Assembly (NCBI GenBank): GCA_019414025.1
Contig: DXMU01000026.1
Coordinates: 1-57,929, forward strand
DNA: 57,929 nucleotides
Reading direction: 5' to 3'
From: Collinsella sp.
GTDB lineage: Bacteria > Actinomycetota > Coriobacteriia > Coriobacteriales > Coriobacteriaceae
In this document: positions 42,116 to 50,323 of the stretch, one piece after another
Layout of the letters: each line of letters begins with the position of its first letter
How positions within the stretch are numbered: position 1 is the stretch's first letter
Made by a program: the position numbers and the translations under genes
Notes under the pieces: generated by a model
The model's input: the letters and a program-made list of their open reading frames with translations, nothing else
The model's database searches: none
Told to the model about the DNA's origin: nothing

Positions 42116-43312
42116 CTAAGCCTCGCCGCACAACCACCTCGCCAGGTCCACGATCTGCACCCCATTGCGGTCCGTGGCCTCGTGATGCGTGCGGGCGAGA
42201 ATCATCTTGGGGTACGCGTCGCCAATGCTCAGCAGTGGTGAAATCTCGCGTTCAAATGTCTTATCCGAGCTGATGTCGTCGCTCACCTGAATGTAGAGCT
42301 TCTCGCTTCGCTTGATTGCTACAAAGTCTATTTCCTTTTTATAGAGCACGCCGACGTATACCTCGTATCCGCGGCGCAGCAGCTCGACTGCCACCATGTT
42401 CTCGTATACGCGTCCCCAATCCATATCACGTGTACCAAGAAGCGCGTATTTGAACGCGTGGTCTGCCAGGTAATACTTCTCGCCGCTCTTAAGGTATTTT
42501 TTGCCGCGGATGTCGTACCGACGAACTTTATAGAAGGCAAACGCATCGCACAGGCACCCCATGTACGTGCCGACCGTCTTGTTCGTTATCTTTAGCCCAT
42601 CCGCGTTCAAAATATCCGTAATGTTACGTGCCGACGTTATGTTGGATACGTTGTCCATCATGTAATCGGCAATGCGCAGCAGCGCCGATTCGTTTCTCAC
42701 GTTATGCCGCTGCACGATATCTCTCACGATGAGCGTTTTGAAGACATTGGAGAGATATTGATAACGCTGCTCCTGCAGTGGATAAGGGTAGGAGCCGGAC
42801 ATACCGCCGGTTCTCGCGTACTCATCGAAGTCGCGGTCGACCTCGCCCTCGTCGCCATAGAGTCGATACTCCTCAAACGAGAATGGGAAAACCTCGATCT
42901 CAAACGTACGCCCCGTAAAGAGCGTCGACAGATCGCTCGACAGCAAAAAGGCATTCGATCCGGTAATGAATATGTCGTACTGCTCGGATGCGTGGAGGCT
43001 GTTGATCGCACGCTCAAAACCGTCGCACATCTGAACTTCATCGATAAGCAGAAAGTTTTGTTTGCCGGACACTCGATGCTCTTTTACATAGGCGAGCAGC
43101 GCGTGATACTCGAGCAGATTCTCGAACTCATCGAGGTTGTAGTTGATATGGATGACATTCGAATTGGACAGATGTGCCTCCACGTAATCGCGGAGGGCCT
43201 CGAGCAATTTTGATTTACCGCTACGACGGATGCCCGTGATGACCTTGATGTCCGGTACGCCAATAAGGCTCGTCAACGTGTCCATATATGACGTTCTATT
43301 GATGAGTTTCAT
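42116..43312 (-). CDS. AAA ATPase with DUF4143 domain (398 aa)
   Basis: AAA_14 ATPase domain (about 15-150) with Walker A GIRRSGKSKLL and Walker B FLLIDEVQM, then sensor TGSNAFLLSS. The DUF4143 domain (about 195-345) ends with the nuclease-like YKKEIDFVAIKRSEKLYIQV. Such proteins are common, often mobile or phage-linked, and of unknown role. By eye the gene is AT-richer than its neighbours. GAGGAGG six bases before ATG 43312 decides the start over 43327. Hairpin repeats of one family flank both ends, suggesting transfer as a cassette. Confidence 0.88.
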   Translation of the reverse strand: MKLINRTSYMDTLTSLIGVPDIKVITGIRRSGKSKLLEALRDYVEAHLSNSNVIHINYNLDEFENLLEYHALLAYVKEHRVSGKQNFLLIDEVQMCDGFERAINSLHASEQYDIFITGSNAFLLSSDLSTLFTGRTFEIEVFPFSFEEYRLYGDEGEVDRDFDEYARTGGMSGSYPYPLQEQRYQYLSNVFKTLIVRDIVQRHNVRNESALLRIADYMMDNVSNITSARNITDILNADGLKITNKTVGTYMGCLCDAFAFYKVRRYDIRGKKYLKSGEKYYLADHAFKYALLGTRDMDWGRVYENMVAVELLRRGYEVYVGVLYKKEIDFVAIKRSEKLYIQVSDDISSDKTFEREISPLLSIGDAYPKMILARTHHEATDRNGVQIVDLARWLCGEA

Positions 43313-43339
43313 TGGCGGCCTCCTCACGTTCTTTTATCG

Positions 43340-43380
43340 CTATTCCTCAAAATTGAAAAATTTTCAGTTTTGAGGAATAG
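43340..43380. repeat. CTATTCCTCAAAA hairpin upstream of the DUF4143 gene (inner)
   Basis: Twenty-base arms (43340-43359 and 43361-43380) pair with one mismatch. It shares CTATTCCTCAAAA with the palindrome at 42062-42110. Confidence 0.85.
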
Positions 43381-43422
43381 GCTCTGTAACGAATATACCT
43401 CACTAAAGGCCGAGCTGGCTTA

Positions 43423-43469
43423 ATCCTATTCCTCAAAATCGAAAGATTTTCAGTTTTGAGGAATAGGAT
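43423..43469. repeat. CTATTCCTCAAAA hairpin upstream of the DUF4143 gene (outer)
   Basis: Arms of about 23 bases (from 43423 and to 43469) pair with two or three mismatches near the loop. Third member of the family in this locus. Confidence 0.85.
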
Positions 43470-43494
43470 CGCGATGCCACCCTGTAGTCGCGTA

Positions 43495-43527
43495 AAGACC
43501 CTCCCCGGCACAGCCGAGGAGGGTCTT
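43495..43527 (-). terminator. Terminator of the folP-folK / biotin-ligase-like unit
   Basis: AAGACCCTCC pairs with GGAGGGTCTT around a GC-rich inner hairpin, then TTTACG on the minus strand. It lies 37 bases past the biotin-ligase-like stop. Confidence 0.7.
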
Positions 43528-43563
43528 GTTGTCATCGCTATCTTTGAGCGCGAACGCCTCGCG

Positions 43564-44265
43564 CTACAGACCGCGAATGCGCACGGCCTCGGGCGGAAAC
43601 TCTTGCTCACTGGTGTCGGTCTTAATGGTCGCGCGGCCCCAGATGTCCAGGCCCGCAAACACGCCCACCGCGAGCGGCAGGCCGTTGGGCGACACCGCCG
43701 CGACCTGACGACCCAGCAGTGGCACCATGTCAAAGTACTCGCCCAGCACCGGAGCCAGCGGGCCGGCGGCACCCTGCGGCGTGTTCGCGACGGCAGCCCA
43801 GGCATCCACGCGGGCCAGCACAGCGGCGGCCAACGCCTCGATCAGCGCCTCATCTGCCATATCCACGCCGAGCTCGCCCAGCGCCGCACGCTCAACATCC
43901 ACCGTCACCGCGGCAAACATGCCCGCAGCACCGGCACCGCCGTTCACGGCAACACGCGCGAGTGACGTCTCAAACGCAGGCGCACCGCACACGATGTCAC
44001 TCGGCCACTGGATACCCACCTTACCGGCAAGGCCCAGGCCCGGCGTCGATGCCGTGCCCACGAGCGCGTCCATCATGCCCATCGCGGCCACAAACGGCAG
44101 GCCGTGGAAGGCGTGCATATTCACATCGGGGCGCACAACCAGCGAAAACGTCAACGACGCCTCGCCCGCGCTCCAAGCGCACCAGCCCGCGGACACACCC
44201 TCGCGGCCCGCGTCGCGCGCGGCGTCAAGCTCGGTACCGGCGGCAACAGCGTTCATCTCGATCAT
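43564..44265 (-). CDS. Degenerate biotin protein ligase homologue (233 aa)
   Basis: The fold of the BirA catalytic domain is recognisable: SLTFSLVVRP, a GIQWPSDIV segment in the place of the catalytic KWPNDI (residues 84-92), and a C-terminal domain ending GVFAGLDIWGRATI. The nucleotide-binding GRGRxGR loop is missing and the KWPND lysine is glutamine, so ligase activity is doubtful. It may be a scaffold or regulator. It starts directly after the folP-folK stop, so they are cotranscribed; an ATG at 44256 is an alternative start. Confidence 0.7.
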   Translation of the reverse strand: MIEMNAVAAGTELDAARDAGREGVSAGWCAWSAGEASLTFSLVVRPDVNMHAFHGLPFVAAMGMMDALVGTASTPGLGLAGKVGIQWPSDIVCGAPAFETSLARVAVNGGAGAAGMFAAVTVDVERAALGELGVDMADEALIEALAAAVLARVDAWAAVANTPQGAAGPLAPVLGEYFDMVPLLGRQVAAVSPNGLPLAVGVFAGLDIWGRATIKTDTSEQEFPPEAVRIRGL

Positions 44266-46008
44266 CTACATACGCCCCAATTCGCCCACGATATGGCCCA
44301 CGCGGTCCTCGGGCTCCTTGACCTCGACGCCGTTGTAGCGGAAGAACCGCGCCGGGTCGTGCATCAAGTCCTCGAGCGGCACCAGCACAAAATCGCGCTC
44401 GCCGATCAGCGGATGCGGCAGGCGCAGCTTTTTGCCGCCGTGGGTCTCGCCGTCCATCCAGAGCAGGTCCAGGTCGATGGTGCGCGGACCGTTGGCCTTG
44501 GCCTTTTTGGAGCGGTCGCGCCCCAGCTCAGCCTCGATCTTCATGAGTTCATCGAGCAGCACCAGCGGCGCCAGCTCGGTCTTGATCTCGATGACGGCGT
44601 TGGCAAACGCGTCCTGGCGCGTCTCGTAGGCCGGCTCGCTCTCGTAAATCTTGGAGGAGTTGGACACGCAGGTGAGTGGAATCTCGGCGATCATCTCGCG
44701 TGCAGCGCGGATGTTGTCGCAGCGATGCCCCAGGTTGGAGCCCACAGCCACAAACGCGCGGCGCGGCTGCGGCTTGGCAACCGCCCAGTAACCGTTCAGG
44801 AACTGCGCAAAACCCGCGGCGTCGTGCACGCGCACGATGTTGGCACCGGCCTGGATGGCGCCCAGGCACACGCCAAACGTAGCGGCATCGCGCTCGGCGG
44901 CCTCGGTCACGCCCGAGACGGCGCCCACAAAGCGCTTGCGCGACACGGCGCACATGAGCGGATAGCCCAGTGACGCCATCTTGGCAGTCTCGCGCTGGAT
45001 GACGATGTCCTCGTTAGCCGACTTACCAAAGCCCGGGCCAGGATCAATGCAGATGCGGTCGCGCGACACGCCGGCATGGATGAGCGTGCGGGCCTGGTCG
45101 GACAGAAAGCCCATGACGCGGCGCATGATGGGCGCCGAATCGGGCAGGGTGAAGCGGCGGAGCTGCGAGGTGGGCACGTAGGCTTCCTCGCGGCGGGCGC
45201 TGCGGCGCATCATGGCGGCCAGGCGGTCATTGGGCTCCGATGCGGCCTCGGTGGCTGCGGGCGCGGCCTCGGGCGCGAGCGCGACGGTCTCGGCTGCAGC
45301 AGCCTGCTCGGCGGCCGGCGTCTCCTGCTCGCTTGCAGGCTCGGACGTGGGCTCCGGTTCGCCAAACGGCAACGAGGGCTGCACCACGCCGCCCGGAAGC
45401 TTGGTCTCCGGCTTAGGATCGCCCAGCAGCTTGCCGCGACGGCGGCGAGCCGGCTTCTCGGCCTCACGCGCGGCCTCGGCAGCCGCCTCGCGCGCCTTCT
45501 CGGCAACAAACGCCGCTGCCGAGGTATCGAGCTGCACCGTTGCGTGCGTGCGGGTGGGCGCGGCGACCTCGCCGGCATGCATCACGATGACGCCGCAGGT
45601 ACTCGTCTTAACAAACTCGACCATCTTGGGATCGGTGAAGCCCGTCACGTCGTTGACGATCGAGGCGCCGCAGCGCACGGCCGCCTTGGCAACCGCCACA
45701 TGACGCGTGTCGATCGAGACGATGGCGCCCTCCTTGGCCAGCGCGCGCACCACGGGCAGCACGCGGCGAGCTTCCTCGTCGGGGTTGACCGGGGTAAAAC
45801 CAGGGCGCGTGGACTCACCGCCCACGTCGATGATGTCGGCGCCGGCATCGAGCATCGCCAGGCCGTACTCGATGGCGGCATCGGGGTCGAAGTGCTCCCC
45901 GCCGTCGCTAAACGAATCGGGCGTCACGTTGAGGACGCCCATGATGCGCGGACGGTCAAAGCTGAGCTCATACTTTCCGCACCGCCATGTCTTGCTGTCG
46001 TTCGCCAT
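44266..46008 (-). CDS. folP-folK: Dihydropteroate synthase - HPPK fusion, with insertion (580 aa)
   Basis: Two folate enzymes in one chain. DHPS (1-405): GVLNVTPDSFSDGG, DVGGESTRPG, SIDTRH, IDPGPGFGKS and GANIVRVHD. HPPK (about 417-580): FVAVGSNLGHR, then GPRTIDLDLLW and LPHPLIGERDFVLVPL. Between VIVMHAGEV (141-148) and IMRRVMGFL (294-302) there is a low-complexity Ala/Glu/Pro-rich insertion of about 140 residues absent from ordinary DHPS. AGGAGG six bases before ATG 46008 sets the start; the frame runs on to 46419 but overlaps the sirtuin gene. It makes 7,8-dihydropteroate from HMDP and pABA. Confidence 0.93.
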   Translation of the reverse strand: MANDSKTWRCGKYELSFDRPRIMGVLNVTPDSFSDGGEHFDPDAAIEYGLAMLDAGADIIDVGGESTRPGFTPVNPDEEARRVLPVVRALAKEGAIVSIDTRHVAVAKAAVRCGASIVNDVTGFTDPKMVEFVKTSTCGVIVMHAGEVAAPTRTHATVQLDTSAAAFVAEKAREAAAEAAREAEKPARRRRGKLLGDPKPETKLPGGVVQPSLPFGEPEPTSEPASEQETPAAEQAAAAETVALAPEAAPAATEAASEPNDRLAAMMRRSARREEAYVPTSQLRRFTLPDSAPIMRRVMGFLSDQARTLIHAGVSRDRICIDPGPGFGKSANEDIVIQRETAKMASLGYPLMCAVSRKRFVGAVSGVTEAAERDAATFGVCLGAIQAGANIVRVHDAAGFAQFLNGYWAVAKPQPRRAFVAVGSNLGHRCDNIRAAREMIAEIPLTCVSNSSKIYESEPAYETRQDAFANAVIEIKTELAPLVLLDELMKIEAELGRDRSKKAKANGPRTIDLDLLWMDGETHGGKKLRLPHPLIGERDFVLVPLEDLMHDPARFFRYNGVEVKEPEDRVGHIVGELGRM

Positions 46009-46103
46009 GAACATCCTCCTAAAATGCCCACGCCGCCGAGCTTGGGGAGCTGGCGGCGGGGTCGCTTTGCACTCAGTCTTTCTATTGTATCCGCGCGCGC
46101 GGG

Positions 46104-46856
46104 CTAGAACGCAAACGCGGCCGCGATGTCGCAAGAAATCAGCAGGTCGGCATTTGCATCCTGATCGGTGGGAGCAAGGTTGCATATGGCCAGCGTATCG
46201 CCGGTAAAGTAACGCGTAAGGCCCGCCGCCGGATACACCACGAGCGAGGTCCCACCCACAATGAGGGCATCGGCCGCGGCGATGGCGGCAACGGCACCGG
46301 TCAACACATGCTCGTCGAGCGGCTCTTCGTAGAGCACTACATCGGGCTTGATGCGGCCACCGCACGCGGGGCACGCAGGCACGCCCGCGGCATCCTCGTG
46401 CTCGCGCGAGCAAATCCACTCGGCGCTATAGACCGCGCCGCACGACTGGCAAATGTTGCGATGGACCGATCCGTGCAGCTCAAACACTCGCTGTGAGCCG
46501 GCCATCTGATGCAGGCCGTCGATATTTTGCGTCACCACGGCGTCGAGCTTGCCGGCGCGCTCCAGCTCGGCCAGCTTGGTGTGGCAGCGGTTGGGTTTAG
46601 CGTTGAGCGCGATCATCTTGGTGCGGTAAAAGTCGAAGAACTCCGCAGGATGCGCCTCGTAAAAGCTATGCGACAGCATGGTCTCGGGCGGATAGGCAAA
46701 CTGCTGGTGATACAGGCCGTCCACGCTGCGGAAATCGGGAATGCCACTTGCCGTGGAAACACCAGCGCCGCCAAAGAAGACCACGCGCTTATGGGTGCCG
46801 AACAGCTCCGCCAGCGCGGCGGAGGCCTGCTTGGGATCCGTTATTGCCTGCGTCAT
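46104..46856 (-). CDS. cobB: NAD-dependent protein deacylase, sirtuin (250 aa)
   Basis: It removes acyl groups from lysine using NAD+. Motifs: GAGVSTASGIPDFRS, VVTQNIDGLHQ with the NAD ribose contact, catalytic histidine in ELHGSVHRN, and a zinc site CxxC...CxxC (CQSCG and CPACGG). GGAGG six bases before ATG 46856 decides the start; 17 more residues to 46907 lack a site. Followed by folP-folK after 95 bases. Confidence 0.94.
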   Translation of the reverse strand: MTQAITDPKQASAALAELFGTHKRVVFFGGAGVSTASGIPDFRSVDGLYHQQFAYPPETMLSHSFYEAHPAEFFDFYRTKMIALNAKPNRCHTKLAELERAGKLDAVVTQNIDGLHQMAGSQRVFELHGSVHRNICQSCGAVYSAEWICSREHEDAAGVPACPACGGRIKPDVVLYEEPLDEHVLTGAVAAIAAADALIVGGTSLVVYPAAGLTRYFTGDTLAICNLAPTDQDANADLLISCDIAAAFAF

Positions 46857-46992
46857 ATGAGTCCTCCGTCCTTGTTGGTCGGGCAGCGTCGGGCGATGTC
46901 CCAGCATGCGGCCTTTGGGTCAGCACGCGCGGTGCCCACCACCGCCCCTGTTGCGCTAATCTTAAGCCTGCCAACCCCGTCGAAAGGACACC

Positions 46993-47811
46993 ATGCCTCA
47001 GACTTACACTTTCGCCTCGTGGAACGTAAACGGCCTGCGCGCCGTGCTCAAAAAGGACCCGAGCTTTATCCAGATCGCGCAAGAACTCGACGTCGATATC
47101 CTGGCGTTGCAAGAGACCAAGCTGCAGGAGGGCCAGGTCGATATTGACCTGCCCGGCTATCACCAAACCTGGAGCTACGCCGAGCGTAAAGGCTATTCGG
47201 GCACTGCGGTCTTTAGCCGCCAGGAACCGCTGCGCGTGCTGCACGCCGACGCACTGCTACCCTACGCCGGCGAGAACGAGGCGGCCGAGCTCGTCGCCCA
47301 AGCCGCAACCGAGGGCCGCGTCTGTGCGCTCGAGTTCGACAAGTTTTGGTTTGTCGACGTCTATACGCCCAACGCACAAAATGAGCTCGCGCGCATCGAC
47401 GTGCGTATGGCCTGGGACGATGCCTACCGCGGCTTTTTGAACGCGCTCGAGCGCGAGACCGGCAAACCCGTCGTAACCTGCGGCGACTTTAACGTGGCGC
47501 ATGAGGAGATCGACCTTAAGAACCCCAAGTCCAACCGCGGCAACGCAGGCTTTTCGGACGAGGAACGCGGCAAGTTTACCGAGCTGCTCAACGCCGGCTT
47601 TACCGATACCTGGCGCGCGGCAAACCCCGACGTCGAGGGCGTCTACAGCTGGTGGAGCTATCGCTTTAATGCCCGCAAGAACAACGCCGGCTGGCGCATC
47701 GATTACTTTCTGGTAAGCGATTCGATCGCCGCCAACGTTCGCGACACCGGCATCCGCGGCGACATCTTTGGCAGCGACCACTGCCCCGTCACCCTCACGC
47801 TAGAGCTCTAG
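46993..47811 (+). CDS. xthA: Exodeoxyribonuclease III (272 aa)
   Basis: AP endonuclease/3'-exonuclease in base excision repair. Catalytic signatures: SWNVNGLRA, LQETKLQ (metal Glu), VYTPNAQ, CGDFNVAHEEIDL, WRIDYFLVS and the final GSDHCPV with the catalytic histidine. Length is normal. AAAGGA precedes the ATG. Single gene, divergent from the sirtuin. Confidence 0.95.
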   Translation: MPQTYTFASWNVNGLRAVLKKDPSFIQIAQELDVDILALQETKLQEGQVDIDLPGYHQTWSYAERKGYSGTAVFSRQEPLRVLHADALLPYAGENEAAELVAQAATEGRVCALEFDKFWFVDVYTPNAQNELARIDVRMAWDDAYRGFLNALERETGKPVVTCGDFNVAHEEIDLKNPKSNRGNAGFSDEERGKFTELLNAGFTDTWRAANPDVEGVYSWWSYRFNARKNNAGWRIDYFLVSDSIAANVRDTGIRGDIFGSDHCPVTLTLEL

Positions 47812-47875
47812 CCCCAAGTAATTCCTCTAGGGGACAGAGGAAAACAGATCATGTGACCCCTCTCCCCCTATAAGG

Positions 47876-47936
47876 TGCGGTGGAATAGTTCCTGTTTGGG
47901 CAGCAAATAGCCAAAAACGAGAACCATTCCACCGCA
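47876..47936. repeat. Hairpin element after xthA and the ECF operon
   Basis: TGCGGTGGAATAGTTCCTG starts the left arm (47876-47897); the right arm (47914-47936) complements it with about four differences. It lies in the 150-bp gap between convergent genes and may serve as a two-way terminator, though without a strong U-run. Confidence 0.65.
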
Positions 47937-47961
47937 AGTTCGTGAGGGAACGCGAAATGCC

Positions 47962-48675
47962 TTACAGCCCGTATTTCACGACGACACGGTTAATGCGACG
48001 GCACCAAGGCTTGTACAAGGCAGCCAAGAACACGCAGGTCGCGAGGCCGTGTGTGATATCGAACGGCACTGCCGTGGCAAGACGTGCCATGGCACCCGCC
48101 CACGTGAGCGGTTGAACAAAACCGATAATGTCGTAGGCGTTGATCACAACGCCGTACAGCAAACCCGAAGCAAAGCCGTAGGTCAGCAGCGCCGGCATAC
48201 GCACGGTGCCATCGGCGCGATCAAAAGCGCCGGCATGCGCCAGCGCACCGCCAACGTATCCCACGAGCCCCCAGGCATACATCTGCCACGGCGTCCACAT
48301 GCCCTGCCCAAAAAAGAAATTGCTGGTCAGCGCCGCCAACGCACCGACCATAAAGCCGTTACGACGACCGAGTGTCGCCCCGGCGATAATGGCGATGGCA
48401 CTCACGGGTTTAAAGTCGGGAATGGGGCCAAACAAGATACGCCCCGCCGCGGCCAATGCTGCCAGAACCAGCGTGGGCATAATCTGGCGCAAACCCGGAC
48501 GAGATGCCTCGTAACCCGCAAAGAACAGCGCGAGCACCAGCGCCACCACAACCAGCATGGCCAATGCTGCCTGCTCAACACCCGACAGCAACGCCGCAGC
48601 CATCACCGCCGGCACCGCCAACAACAGCGGGATCTCCAGTTTTGCAAGCAAGCGCGAGAAACGACAGTCCGTCAT
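47962..48675 (-). CDS. ECF transporter substrate-binding (S) component (237 aa)
   Basis: About six membrane helices with FGPIPDFKPVSAIAIIAGATLG and a SNFFFGQGMWTPWQMYAWG segment typical of one ECF S family of vitamin-type transporters. The substrate is not readable from sequence; cobalamin or another vitamin is possible. ATG 48675 is used; it lies four bases past the ATPase stop, so the S protein ends the T-A-S operon. Confidence 0.8.
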   Translation of the reverse strand: MTDCRFSRLLAKLEIPLLLAVPAVMAAALLSGVEQAALAMLVVVALVLALFFAGYEASRPGLRQIMPTLVLAALAAAGRILFGPIPDFKPVSAIAIIAGATLGRRNGFMVGALAALTSNFFFGQGMWTPWQMYAWGLVGYVGGALAHAGAFDRADGTVRMPALLTYGFASGLLYGVVINAYDIIGFVQPLTWAGAMARLATAVPFDITHGLATCVFLAALYKPWCRRINRVVVKYGL

Positions 48676-48679
48676 CCCA

Positions 48680-50323
48680 TCACGCCCTATAGAACACGTT
48701 GTCGGCAAAGAAGTCGGCCGGGGACTCCATGCAGGCAATCTCGCCGTCAAACATCATGGCGACGTCGTCGGCTACCTGCTCGGCAAAATCCAGATCGTGC
48801 GTGGCCATAATGACGGTGCCGCCAGCCTTCGCATGGTCACGCAGGGCGCGGGCGATGATGCGGCGGCTCTCCAGGTCCAAGCCCTTCGTGGGCTCGTCAA
48901 GCAGCAGCAGCTCGGGGCCGATCAGCAGCAGCTTTGCCAGTGCGAGCAGCTGGCGCTGTCCGCCCGAGAGGTCGTAGGGGTGGCGCGTCTCCAGGCCGTC
49001 CAATCCCAGTTGCGCCGCACGCTCCCGCGCCAAGTTCTCGTCATATCCGCAGGTCGAAGCCCATTCTATCAGCTCATCGCGAACCGTCTCGGCAACCAGC
49101 AATGCTTTGGGATTCTGAGGCAGCAGCGCCGCCGAGGCCGCCCCGCGCACCATGCGGCCGCGCTGCAGCTTGGCGGTCTTCGCCAGCACCGAAAGCATTG
49201 TCGACTTGCCGCAGCCGTTACCGCCCGCAACCGCATGCACCGCGCCAGCCGAAAACGACGCATCGAGCCCGCGCAGCACCCAACCGCCCGCGCGATCGTA
49301 GCGAAACCAGCTCCCTGCCAGGGTGGTAGCCGACCCAGCGTGCATTTTTTGGAGTATTCTGCTTCCATCCGTGCGCGGGAAGGCTTCCGAGCCGTTCTCG
49401 AGCGACGTTTGCGCCACAAATTCAGACGATTTGTCCAATTCCGAACTTTTTTTCGCGCTCGATACGTCCCCGGGCGGCTCCAGAGAGCCCAAATTGTCCT
49501 CACGCCTGCTGAATACTCCTTTATTTGCACATCGGATGGCACCCCACCCCAACATGTCATCGGACAACAGCGATTCTCGGCGTCCCAAAGAAGCCATATC
49601 CGCCACCTCGCGCACGCGACCGTCCTCAATCCGGTACGCACACGTCGCGTATTCGAGCATTGGGCGCGGCTGATGCGTCGCCACAACAACCGTGCAGCCC
49701 AGCTCGCGATTCACGCGAAACAGCGCATGCAGAAAACTCTTCTCGGCAACGGGGTCGAGCTGAGACGTGGGCTCATCGAGCAGCAGCACGCGCGGGCGGA
49801 GCGCCAACACGGCGGCCAACGACAGCAGCTGCTTGCGACCACCCGAAAGCGTATCGGTATCGCGGTGGAGCCAATCCTCCAGCCCAAAGAAATAGCTGGT
49901 CTCGGCCACGCGACGACGCATCTCGTCACGCGCTAGCCCCAAGTTTTCCAGGCCAAACGCCATCTCGTGCCACACGGTCTCGCACACAATCTGGTTCTCG
50001 GGATCCTGAAACACATAGCCCACGCGCTCCGCGGACGTCCGAACATCCATGTCGGCAACGCTCTCGCCCAGCACGCGCAGTTCGCCAGCGCGCTCGCCCG
50101 TCGGCGCGATCTCGGGTTTGAGCAGCGAGAGTAGCGTCGACTTGCCCGAACCGGTACCGCCAACAAGCAGCGCAAACGCACCTTGGGAAACACGCCAATC
50201 AAGCCCCTCGAGCACCGGTGCCTCGGCCCCGGGATAGGCAAAACTAAGGCCCCGCACCTCAATCGCAGGCACATCGGAGCCGCACGCCCCGCCCGTTACC
50301 GAGCAGCTATCCAACCGAGCCAT
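48680..50323 (-). CDS. ECF transporter duplicated ATPase A-A' with inserted linker (547 aa)
   Basis: Two ABC ATPase domains in one chain. First domain (about 18-255): GGTGSGKST, FQDPENQIV, LSGGRKQLL, LLLDEPTSQLDP. Second domain (about 330-545): GGNGCGKST, LSGGQRQLL, LLLDEPTKGLD. The linker includes 63 codons (49529-49341) that coincide with an inverted-repeat element and have Ser/Lys/Glu-rich, non-family composition. It overlaps the T gene by one base. Energizes the S component through EcfT. Confidence 0.9.
   Translation of the reverse strand: MARLDSCSVTGGACGSDVPAIEVRGLSFAYPGAEAPVLEGLDWRVSQGAFALLVGGTGSGKSTLLSLLKPEIAPTGERAGELRVLGESVADMDVRTSAERVGYVFQDPENQIVCETVWHEMAFGLENLGLARDEMRRRVAETSYFFGLEDWLHRDTDTLSGGRKQLLSLAAVLALRPRVLLLDEPTSQLDPVAEKSFLHALFRVNRELGCTVVVATHQPRPMLEYATCAYRIEDGRVREVADMASLGRRESLLSDDMLGWGAIRCANKGVFSRREDNLGSLEPPGDVSSAKKSSELDKSSEFVAQTSLENGSEAFPRTDGSRILQKMHAGSATTLAGSWFRYDRAGGWVLRGLDASFSAGAVHAVAGGNGCGKSTMLSVLAKTAKLQRGRMVRGAASAALLPQNPKALLVAETVRDELIEWASTCGYDENLARERAAQLGLDGLETRHPYDLSGGQRQLLALAKLLLIGPELLLLDEPTKGLDLESRRIIARALRDHAKAGGTVIMATHDLDFAEQVADDVAMMFDGEIACMESPADFFADNVFYRA
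49341..49529. repeat. 189-bp inverted-repeat element inside the ECF ATPase gene
   Basis: GGAGTATTCTGC (49351-49362) and GCTGAATACTCC (49508-49519) are complementary at 11 of 12 positions, and both ends reach TGCA (49341-49344 and 49526-49529). The length is divisible by three and has no stop in the reading frame. The piece is AT-richer than the gene. Confidence 0.6.

Noticed and set aside
46009..46419. N-terminal extension of the folP-folK frame
   Set aside because: It overlaps the sirtuin gene, has Arg/Cys-rich shadow composition, and AGGAGG marks the start at 46008.
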